Shown here in pieces: positions 1-5,308 of a stretch of DNA of 5,375 bases. Position numbers and translations under genes: made by a program. The stretch's first letter is position 1, and every line of letters begins with the position of its first letter. The notes below the pieces were generated by a model, which was not told where the DNA came from, made no database searches, and worked only from the letters and a program-made list of their open reading frames with translations. Origin of the DNA: Muribaculaceae bacterium (GTDB lineage: Bacteria; Bacteroidota; Bacteroidia; Bacteroidales; Muribaculaceae); NCBI GenBank assembly GCA_029056365.1, contig JAIDBM010000233.1, forward strand, positions 1 through 5,375, in the 5' to 3' direction.

Positions 1-262
1 GTCAAACTATACGCCTGAAAATTTAACATTCCCGCCAGTTCAATTTAACAAATGCACTGGGTTTTCGGCTTGGGCCCAATTATTTCCAATTCTGCAAAAA
101 TCATTTACCAACTCCTATAACAAAGCGCTTGAACTTATCTATGAGCAGACCAACGAGTTAAGAGAGGCTAAAAATAGAAAAGAGGACTCTCAAAAAGAGA
201 ATCCTCAATTCAGTACCCGGACCCGGGCTCGAACCGGGATGGGTTGCCCCAACGGTGTTTGA
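1..262 (+). CDS. Possible 3' end of an unrecognised gene, running antisense into tRNA-Leu
   Basis: The frame starting at base 2 is open from the window edge to TGA at 260-262, while the other two + frames stop by base 26. The first 60 or so residues look protein-like: FPPVQFNKCTGFSAWAQLFP, then a predicted helix containing NKALELIYEQTNELREAKN, then a charged stretch. I do not recognise a family, and no integrase or transposase residues are visible. The last 16 codons lie antisense to the tRNA gene and the preceding ones cross its terminator hairpin, so the C-terminus (RTRARTGMGCPNGV) is probably not a selected sequence. The DNA before 170 is more A+T-rich than the genes to the right. It could be a gene whose original stop was lost by recombination at the tRNA, a remnant of an integrated element, or chance openness. 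There is no start codon in view. Confidence 0.35.
   Translation, partial: SNYTPENLTFPPVQFNKCTGFSAWAQLFPILQKSFTNSYNKALELIYEQTNELREAKNRKEDSQKENPQFSTRTRARTGMGCPNGV
170..206 (-). terminator. Rho-independent terminator after tRNA-Leu
   Basis: Read on the minus strand, GAGGATTCTC and GAGAGTCCTC form a 10-bp stem with one G-T wobble around a TTTTT loop. The stem is followed at once by TTTTCTATTTTT. It starts 8 nt past the 3' end of the tRNA and clearly serves it. Because no terminator is visible between the upstream FKBP gene and the tRNA, it may also end read-through transcripts from the FKBP pair. Confidence 0.88.
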
Positions 263-295
263 GACCGTCGCGTCTACCGATTCCGCCATCCGGGC
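214..295 (-). tRNA. tRNA-Leu (anticodon CAA)
   Basis: An 82-nt class II tRNA that decodes UUG leucine codons. Acceptor strands GCCCGGA and TCCGGGT pair over 7 bp (first pair G-T), with discriminator A73, as expected for leucine. The D arm has a GCG/CGC stem. The anticodon stem is ACGGT/ACCGT around the loop CTCAAAC, placing CAA at complement 259-261. The long variable arm TGGG-GCAA-CCCA is typical of Leu, Ser or Tyr tRNAs. The T arm is CCCGG-TTCGAGC-CCGGG. The 3' CCA is not encoded (the next bases are CTG), so it must be added after transcription. The gene has its own promoter box just upstream and a terminator just downstream. Confidence 0.97.
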
Positions 296-299
296 GATT

Positions 300-348
300 G
301 CGATGCAAAGTTAGCGAATATTTTTGTTATTTGCAACTGCTGCATCGC
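300..348. repeat. 8-bp inverted repeat flanking the tRNA promoter
   Basis: GCGATGCA at 300-307 and TGCATCGC at 341-348 are perfect inverted copies separated by 33 nt. The arms bracket the -33 and -7 boxes of the tRNA-Leu promoter, and the lower arm overlaps the -7 box by two bases. There is no U-tract suited to a terminator. It could be a protein-binding site or chance. Confidence 0.3.
306..336 (-). promoter_or_regulatory. Promoter of tRNA-Leu (Bacteroidetes -33/-7 type)
   Basis: On the minus strand TTG (334-336) is followed, after exactly 20 nt, by TAACTTTG (306-313). This fits the Bacteroidetes primary sigma factor consensus, TTTG or TTG at -33 and TAnnTTTG at -7. Transcription would start around 298-301, only a few bases before the mature tRNA 5' end at 295. 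The promoter lies wholly in the 61-bp gap behind the secreted FKBP gene. Confidence 0.75.
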
Positions 349-356
349 TATTTTTA

Positions 357-1100
357 TTATTTTGCTACCGCATCAGCAGCGGCATCAGCAGCGGGCGGCA
401 ACACTTCTATAAGCTCTACCCTGAATTTCAATGCCGCATTTCCGGGAATAGCACCGGGTATACCTCCCTCGCCATATCCCAAAGCAGCCGGGAATGTGAT
501 TTCGTATATTCCTCCCGGTTTCATCATCTTCAGGCCTTCGCTGAAACCCAGTACAAGATTCTGAACCGTAAACACTACCGGTTCGTCGGTGGAATCGAAA
601 ACACCTCCGTTGCTGAGGCTTCCGCTGTAGAGAAGACGTACGGAGTCGTTATCGCCAGGCATGGCGCCCTCGCCTTCTGTTATAATTCGGAATACCAGTC
701 CGGAAGGCATAACTGTCGCACCTGGTTCAAGAGCGGCTTTTGCCAGAAACTCTGCCTGCGACTCTTCGTCATACGGTTTGTTGGCTTCGCGGCGTACCGA
801 ATCAACATATTCGCCTATCAGCGCATCGGCCTCCGGAAGAGTGAAACCTGTATCCTTGCCGTCAAGCACTTTAAGAACAGCGGCTATCACATTTTCACGG
901 TCAACCTTGATGCCCATGGAGGATATCTGTTCGACCGACCGGTTCAGAGCCGTGCCAAGCACAGTGCCCATGGCTCGCTCCAGCCGATAGCCATCGGCTT
1001 CCTCCGCATTCGCTTTCTGCTTTTTGGCCGACACATCAGTCGTGCCAATAAAAGCAATAGCCGCAACTGCGGCTATTGCTATGATTTTTCTGAAATTCAT
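357..1100 (-). CDS. Secreted FKBP-type peptidyl-prolyl cis-trans isomerase
   Basis: A 247-residue protein predicted to act in the periplasm as a prolyl isomerase and folding helper. Residues 1-25 form a Sec signal peptide: basic MNFRK, a hydrophobic Ala/Ile core, and a VSA cleavage site before KK. There is no lipobox Cys, so it should be soluble after cleavage. Residues 35-125 look like the helical FKBP N-terminal dimerisation domain. Residues 135-234 are the FKBP catalytic domain, with pocket positions Tyr158, Phe168-Asp169, Phe177, Tyr209 and Phe226 retained. The usual pocket Trp is Phe186 (VLGFSEGL), and the common HYTG motif is LYSG, so activity may be lower or altered. An Ala-rich tail (PPAADAAADAVAK) follows. 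The ATG lies 10 nt after the stop of the cytosolic FKBP gene, so the two are probably co-transcribed, with this gene second. Family assignment is secure; substrates are unknown. Confidence 0.93.
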   Translation of the reverse strand: MNFRKIIAIAAVAAIAFIGTTDVSAKKQKANAEEADGYRLERAMGTVLGTALNRSVEQISSMGIKVDRENVIAAVLKVLDGKDTGFTLPEADALIGEYVDSVRREANKPYDEESQAEFLAKAALEPGATVMPSGLVFRIITEGEGAMPGDNDSVRLLYSGSLSNGGVFDSTDEPVVFTVQNLVLGFSEGLKMMKPGGIYEITFPAALGYGEGGIPGAIPGNAALKFRVELIEVLPPAADAAADAVAK

Positions 1101-1110
1101 AAAAACCTAA

Positions 1111-1740
1111 TTATTTTTTTCCTACCACCTCAATGAGGGTAACATCGAAAATCAGTGTGGCATTCGGGCCTATTACATTACCGGCGCCCTGAGGGCCATA
1201 TGCAAGAGCCGAAGGTATATACAGACGCCAGGTTGATCCGGCTTTCATCAGCTGAAGCGCCTCAACCCATCCGGGTATTACCTGGGTAACACCGAAAGTG
1301 GCAGGCATGCCACGGTCTTCGCTTGAGTCGAATACAGTTCCATCGATAAGTTTTCCGGTATAATGCACCACAACCTGGTCGTTGGCTTCAGGCTGAGGAC
1401 CTTCGCCTTCCTTTATCACCTCGTACTGCAGACCGCTCGGAGTTGTCTTCACCTCGGCACGCTTACCGTTTTCGGCAAGGAACTCCTCGCCGGCTTTCGC
1501 GTTGATTTCGCCCATCTTCGAGGCTTCTTCGCGTTGTTTGGCCTCCAGCTCGGTAAAAAACTTCTGTATTTCAGCCTTGGCTTCATCGTAAGTCATTTTA
1601 GGCTGACTTCCATAAAAAACGGAAGCTACACCGTCGGCGAAATCCTGTACGTTGATTGTCTGGATGCCTGATGCACGAAAGTTATTACCCATGCTGAGAC
1701 CGAGAGCATAGCTCAGACGGTCGAGTTCTTTATTTTCCAT
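1111..1740 (-). CDS. fklB: Cytosolic FKBP-type peptidyl-prolyl cis-trans isomerase (FklB/FKBP22-like)
   Basis: A 209-residue prolyl isomerase, close in length and layout to E. coli FklB (about 206 residues). There is no signal peptide, so it should act in the cytoplasm. Residues 5-90 are the helical FKBP N-terminal domain (DRLSYALGLSMG, then a long charged helix), which mediates dimerisation in this family. Residues 100-206 are the FKBP catalytic domain with a complete pocket: VVHYTG with Tyr127, VFDSS with Phe137-Asp138, Phe149, VIPGW with Trp158, LAYGPQG with Tyr181, and LIFDV with Phe198. No alternative start is needed, since residues from Met1 fit the family. It is first in a two-gene minus-strand unit with the secreted paralogue, to which it is clearly related. 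A promoter candidate lies about 190 nt upstream, which would leave a long leader. Whether it acts as a general chaperone or on specific clients cannot be told. Confidence 0.95.
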   Translation of the reverse strand: MENKELDRLSYALGLSMGNNFRASGIQTINVQDFADGVASVFYGSQPKMTYDEAKAEIQKFFTELEAKQREEASKMGEINAKAGEEFLAENGKRAEVKTTPSGLQYEVIKEGEGPQPEANDQVVVHYTGKLIDGTVFDSSEDRGMPATFGVTQVIPGWVEALQLMKAGSTWRLYIPSALAYGPQGAGNVIGPNATLIFDVTLIEVVGKK

Positions 1741-1799
1741 AATTATTATATATTGATTTTTGTTTCACTTATGTGTCGGTTTCTGTTTTACCACAAGTA

Positions 1800-1827
1800 A
1801 TAACAAAAATCATGCCGCATTTGTTAT
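1800..1827. repeat. Inverted repeat, possible operator in the divergent intergenic region
   Basis: ATAACAAA (1800-1807) and TTTGTTAT (1820-1827) form a perfect 8-bp inverted repeat with a 12-nt spacer. A second short palindrome, ATGCCGCAT (1812-1820), overlaps the right arm. The site lies between the divergent FKBP and methyltransferase genes. It has the size and symmetry of a dimeric regulator's site, but A+T-rich repeats of this length also arise by chance. Confidence 0.3.
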
Positions 1828-1925
1828 CCTCCGTACATTATCTTCAAAAACATCAGCAATATGCCCAAATGGAAAAAACTCGCCGATTTGCCATTCCGGC
1901 CCTCCATAATTTGCAACTAATTTCG

Positions 1926-1933
1926 TACCTTTG
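1926..1933 (+). promoter_or_regulatory. Probable -7 element for the methyltransferase operon
   Basis: TACCTTTG, followed by CA, matches the Bacteroidetes -7 consensus TAnnTTTG exactly and lies 22 nt before the ATG at 1956, giving a leader of about 15 nt. The nearest upstream TTTG (1910-1913) is only 12 nt away rather than about 20, so the -33 element is poor. It supports the start at 1956, because the longer frame beginning at 1773 would start far upstream of this promoter. Confidence 0.55.
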
Positions 1934-1935
1934 CA

Positions 1936-1966
1936 CAAAATTATCCGATAGCACGATGAACGACAA
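1936..1966 (-). promoter_or_regulatory. Candidate promoter for the FKBP gene pair
   Basis: On the minus strand TTG (1964-1966) and TAATTTTG (1936-1943) are separated by exactly 20 nt, as in the tRNA-Leu promoter of this window. Transcription would begin near 1929, giving a leader of roughly 190 nt before the ATG at 1740. The -33 box lies inside the first codons of the methyltransferase gene, and the -7 box is next to the opposite-strand TACCTTTG. I saw no better match nearer to 1740. Confidence 0.45.
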
Positions 1967-3497
1967 CTTTGAAATGGTGGCCAAAACCTTCCAGGGGCTG
2001 GAAGAAGTGTTGGCAGAGGAACTCCGCAATCTCGGAGCCGAAAACGTTATTCCCGGAAAACGCATGGTAGCGTTCGAAGGCAACAAAGAACTGCTGTACA
2101 AGGCCAACCTGTGCTGCCGTACGGCCTTGCGCATCCTCAAACCGTTCTACAAGTTCTCGGCAAAAGATGCCGACAGTCTGTATGAACAGGCCAAGGAATA
2201 CGATTGGTCGCAACTGCTCACTATCGACAAGACATTCCAGATCGACACAGTGGCGTACAGCGATGAATTCTCTCACTCACGCTTTGTAACATACCGCATA
2301 AAAGACGCTATTGTCGACTGGTTCAAAGACCGTTACGGTGCCGACAAACGTCCGGGCGTACGTCTGGTCGATGCCGATGTGATGATAAACGTTCACATCA
2401 GCGGCACCGATGTGACACTGTCGCTCGACTCGTCGGGGGAATCTCTTCATAAACGCGGCTATAGGGTGGCTCAGACCGAAGCGCCTATCAACGAAGTTCT
2501 TGCCGCAGGCATACTTCTGCGCAGCGGATACCGGGGCGATTGCCCGCTGGTCGACCCGATGTGTGGCTCCGGTACTTTCCTGATAGAGGCGGCAATGATA
2601 GCCGCCAACATCAATCCGGGCATCTACCGCCGCGGATTCGCATTCGAACGATGGAAAGATTTTGACGCCGACCTCTTCGACAGCATCTTCAACGACGACA
2701 GTGCCGAACGAGAACCGGCATATCCGATATGCGGAGCCGACATTTCGCCGAAAGCCATCGACATAGCACGCGAAAATATAAAGAGTGCCGGAATGGCCAA
2801 ATACATCACTCTCGAAGTAAAACCAATTTCGCGATGGGAAGAAGCTCCACTGCCTGCAGGCATACTGGTTACAAATCCGCCTTACGGCGAACGTATATCG
2901 GCGCCCGACATGGATGCTCTATACGCAACTATAGGAAACAGACTCAAAAACGTGTTTCAGGGATACCATGCCTGGATTATAGGCTATCGCGATGAATACT
3001 TTGCCAAAATAGGACTGGCCGCTTCTGAAAAAGTTCCGGTGCTGAACGGTGCGCTTGAATGCGAACTCCGCGAATATGTGATATTCGAAGGCGACAAGAA
3101 ATCGTTTCTCAAAGCAGGAGGCAAACTCAAAAACCACGATACAGAACAAGCCGACAGAACTCATAAAAAGAATAATAAGGAACGTAGATTCCGCGATAGC
3201 GACGAACGCAACGAACGCAGATTCAAAGACAGCAAGGAACGCAAATTCCGCGACCGCGACTCTATTTCAGGCGACCGCAAGTTCAAAGACAGAGATGCCC
3301 GGCGCCACGACGACCGCCATCGCAAGTCCGTCGACCGCTCCGACAGATATAACAGCACTGAAATCCAGGCCGACAGCGACAATCCGCTGGCACTGCGGCG
3401 CAACCCATATGCCCTGCGGTCGATACAGGGCAAAGCGCCTTCGCTGCCCAAACAGGATGGCCCGATAATGCGTAGCCGGGGATGGAAAAAGAAATAG
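1956..3497 (+). CDS. rlmL: THUMP-domain class I SAM-dependent RNA methyltransferase (RlmL type)
   Basis: A 513-residue protein, probably a 23S rRNA guanine-N2 methyltransferase related to the RlmL half of E. coli RlmKL. Residues 1-60 begin with NFEMVAKTFQGLEEVLAEEL, the typical N-terminus of this family; residues 46-170 form the THUMP RNA-binding region. The Rossmann methyltransferase domain spans about 175-380, with the SAM-binding motif DPMCGSGT at 200-207, the acidic GADIS at 260-264, and the catalytic NPPY at 307-310 (NPPYGER). From about 385 a long charged, probably disordered tail contains four copies of an octapeptide like ERRFRDSD and ends in RGWKKK. The frame is open from an ATG at 1773, but those 61 extra residues look unlike the family and precede the TACCTTTG box, so I start at 1956; Met7 (1974) is a less likely alternative. 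The exact target base is inferred from family membership only. Confidence 0.92.
   Translation: MNDNFEMVAKTFQGLEEVLAEELRNLGAENVIPGKRMVAFEGNKELLYKANLCCRTALRILKPFYKFSAKDADSLYEQAKEYDWSQLLTIDKTFQIDTVAYSDEFSHSRFVTYRIKDAIVDWFKDRYGADKRPGVRLVDADVMINVHISGTDVTLSLDSSGESLHKRGYRVAQTEAPINEVLAAGILLRSGYRGDCPLVDPMCGSGTFLIEAAMIAANINPGIYRRGFAFERWKDFDADLFDSIFNDDSAEREPAYPICGADISPKAIDIARENIKSAGMAKYITLEVKPISRWEEAPLPAGILVTNPPYGERISAPDMDALYATIGNRLKNVFQGYHAWIIGYRDEYFAKIGLAASEKVPVLNGALECELREYVIFEGDKKSFLKAGGKLKNHDTEQADRTHKKNNKERRFRDSDERNERRFKDSKERKFRDRDSISGDRKFKDRDARRHDDRHRKSVDRSDRYNSTEIQADSDNPLALRRNPYALRSIQGKAPSLPKQDGPIMRSRGWKKK
3180..3296 (+). repeat. Octapeptide-coding repeats in the methyltransferase tail
   Basis: Four related 24-bp units encode ERRFRDSD (3180-3203), ERRFKDSK (3213-3236), ERKFRDRD (3237-3260) and DRKFKDRD (3273-3296). 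The pattern is acidic, basic, basic, Phe, basic, Asp, then two variable polar residues. Copies differ at several codon positions, so this is an aged or selected protein repeat, not a fresh tandem duplication. Copies 2 and 3 are directly adjacent; the others have 9- and 12-nt gaps. Mixed-charge tails like this commonly aid RNA or ribosome contact, which is inferred here. Confidence 0.75.
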
Positions 3498-4096
3498 TCC
3501 TTCTGCCTCCGCAGCTATTCGGTTCTACATCGTATTACGCTGCTGTGGCCCGTTTCGGAGCCACGGCAGTGGATTTTTCAATGCGGGCCGACAAACGGTT
3601 CAAGTCGGCACACAGATATAAAATAATCGACACCCGTGGAGAAATTTTCCTTACTGTTCCGGTATGCCATTTCTCAGGTAGGCGAGGCTGGAACGAAGTG
3701 GAAATATCCGATCACGGCCAGTGGTGGAAACTTCATGTAACCGCCTTGGAATCGGCCTACGGACGCACTCCGTTTTTTGAATTCTATATCGACCGTTTCC
3801 TGCCTTTGTTTTCTAATCCGGCAGAAAGCCGTTTCCCAAACATAGGAAGCCTCGATTGTGAAGCAGACCGAATTATACGCAACATTCTCGAACTGCCTCA
3901 GCCTCTCGCCGCCGACTCTCTCCACAAAGAGCAATACACCGATCTTACACACCATGATTTCAACGATATCCGCCTGGAACCTTACTGGCAGATAAGGGCC
4001 GACTCTCTCGGCTTTCATCCGGCACTCAGCATTCTCGACATGATATTCAACATTGGTCCGGAAAGCGCAATTGCCATCAGACAACTTGTCTGTTAA
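3482..4096 (+). CDS. WbqC-like family protein
   Basis: A 204-residue protein of the WbqC-like family, whose founders were found in O-antigen gene clusters but whose reaction is not established to my knowledge. Family features in order are an N-terminal LLPPQLFGSTSYYAAVARFG, a conserved basic patch with KRFKSAHRYKI (38-48), LTVPV (57-61), WWKLH (81-85), AYGRTPFFEFY (92-102) and the C-terminal signature FHPALSILDMIFNIGPES (178-195). Length is normal. It has no signal peptide or membrane segment, so it should be cytosolic. The ATG lies 16 nt inside the end of the methyltransferase gene, in another frame; the N-terminal homology supports this overlapping start and translational coupling. No glycan-synthesis genes are visible nearby, so a role in surface polysaccharide is not supported by this context. 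Confidence 0.88.
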   Translation: MEKEIVLLPPQLFGSTSYYAAVARFGATAVDFSMRADKRFKSAHRYKIIDTRGEIFLTVPVCHFSGRRGWNEVEISDHGQWWKLHVTALESAYGRTPFFEFYIDRFLPLFSNPAESRFPNIGSLDCEADRIIRNILELPQPLAADSLHKEQYTDLTHHDFNDIRLEPYWQIRADSLGFHPALSILDMIFNIGPESAIAIRQLVC

Positions 4097-4132
4097 TGCA
4101 TTACTTCATTCACTACAATTCTTTCAACCCAA

Positions 4133-5308
4133 ATGACCAACCAAAATTTCAACGAAGTCATTGACCGCCGCAACAGCTTCGCCACAAAATACGAGGAACT
4201 TACCGAGAAATACGGTCGCAACGACATAATGCCGCTATGGATAGCCGACATGGATTTCGCCACTCCGCAGCCCATAATCGATTCGCTGCACCGCTGTATC
4301 GACACACGGGTTCTGGGTTATACCACAGCTCCCGCCGAATTCTGGAATGCTATCGCCGACTGGCTACGGCGCCGACACAACTGGCAACTGGAACGCAGCG
4401 ATATAGATTTTCTGCCGGGAGTAAAAAAAGGATTCGGACTGGCTCTGAACTATTTCACCGAAAAAGGCGACAAGATAGTCATCCAGCCTCCGGTATACCA
4501 TTCGTTTCATTCGGTAATAGAAGGCAACGGACGCATAGTGGTAAATAATCCTTTGCTGCTTACAGCCGATGGCAGCTACCGTATGGACCTCGAAGGTCTC
4601 GAGCGTATCGCCGCCGAAGAAAAACCCGCTATGGTGGTGGTCTGCAACCCCCATAACCCTGTAGGCGTACAGTGGCAGGCCGAAGAACTCCGCACTGTGG
4701 CTGAAATATGCAGCCGGCACAACATCATATTGCTGAGCGATGAAATATACGGCGACATGGTTCTTGACAACAGAACACATATTCCCACCGCAATGGTATC
4801 GGATACTGCCGCCGATGTTACCGTAACCATTGGTGCTCCATCGAAAAGTTTCAACATCCCCGGCATATCGAGCGCCTGGACAGTAATTAAATCCGAACGT
4901 CTGCGCAACGGTTTCTTCGCCTGGCTGAAGGCGAGCGAATTCGACACCGCACCCACTTGCGCCATCGCGGCCACCACAGCCGCATATACCCAATGCGACG
5001 AATGGCTCGACAGCGTGCTCGAATATATTGCCGACAACTGCCGCTTTGCATGTGAATACATTAAAAACAACATTCCCGATGTTTCGGCTAATGTTCCTGA
5101 AGCCGGTTTCGGACTGTGGATTGACTTCCGCAAAAAAACAGCCGACCACGACCAGCTGTGCCGGCTTATCATCGACAAAGGACATCTGGCCATAAGCGGC
5201 GGCACAACTTTCGGAGAAGAAGGAGCAGGGTTCATGCGCCTGAACACAGGCGTGCCCAGAAGCGAACTGCTTGCAGGTCTCGAACGCCTTAAAAAAGCAT
5301 TTGAATGA
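4133..5308 (+). CDS. patB: MalY/PatB-family PLP-dependent C-S lyase / aminotransferase
   Basis: A 391-residue fold type I PLP enzyme of the class I/II aminotransferase superfamily, best placed with MalY/PatB cystathionine beta-lyases, which cleave cystathionine or cysteine conjugates to thiol, pyruvate and ammonia. The N-terminal block with MPLWIADMDFATPQPI (33-48) and LGYT (61-64) is characteristic of this family. Also visible are PPVYHSF (119-125) with Tyr122, NPHNPVG (172-178), DEIYGDMV (203-210), the Schiff-base lysine Lys238 in APSKSFN, and the carboxylate-binding Arg369 in FMRLN. Length is normal and there is no signal peptide. MalY-type enzymes often have DEIH where this has DEIY, so transamination is not excluded. 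It is not the LL-diaminopimelate aminotransferase DapL, whose N-terminus differs. The gene starts 36 nt after the WbqC-like gene, with no promoter box seen, and overlaps dapF by ATGA, so it is probably co-transcribed with both. Confidence 0.9.
   Translation: MTNQNFNEVIDRRNSFATKYEELTEKYGRNDIMPLWIADMDFATPQPIIDSLHRCIDTRVLGYTTAPAEFWNAIADWLRRRHNWQLERSDIDFLPGVKKGFGLALNYFTEKGDKIVIQPPVYHSFHSVIEGNGRIVVNNPLLLTADGSYRMDLEGLERIAAEEKPAMVVVCNPHNPVGVQWQAEELRTVAEICSRHNIILLSDEIYGDMVLDNRTHIPTAMVSDTAADVTVTIGAPSKSFNIPGISSAWTVIKSERLRNGFFAWLKASEFDTAPTCAIAATTAAYTQCDEWLDSVLEYIADNCRFACEYIKNNIPDVSANVPEAGFGLWIDFRKKTADHDQLCRLIIDKGHLAISGGTTFGEEGAGFMRLNTGVPRSELLAGLERLKKAFE

Noticed and set aside
1..262. The left-edge frame considered as the end of a tyrosine recombinase.
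   Set aside because: None of the C-terminal catalytic signature (H-x-x-R, then the Tyr region) is visible in the residues available, so a recombinase cannot be claimed.
324..1136. A 270-codon open frame on the + strand opposite the secreted FKBP gene.
   Set aside because: It is fully antisense to a gene with clear FKBP motifs and a signal peptide, shows no recognisable domain, and its composition is what reverse reading of a biased coding sequence gives.
1773..1955. A 61-residue N-terminal extension of the methyltransferase from the ATG at 1773.
   Set aside because: The extension does not resemble the family, the conserved N-terminus begins at 1956, and a TACCTTTG -7 box lies inside the extension just before 1956.
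3180..3296. Regularly spaced repeats considered as a CRISPR array or minisatellite.
   Set aside because: The units are in frame, imperfect, 24 bp long with gaps of 0-12 bp, and encode a consistent peptide pattern; there are no unique spacers.
3161..3451. A minus-strand open frame with repeated LNLRS-like units that resembles leucine-rich repeats.
   Set aside because: It is the antisense image of the Arg/Asp/Phe repeat tail of the methyltransferase; the periodicity comes from those codons.
4133..5308. The aminotransferase-like gene considered as dapL because it adjoins dapF.
   Set aside because: The N-terminal block and the SKSFN active site fit the MalY/PatB group, and the length and start differ from DapL.
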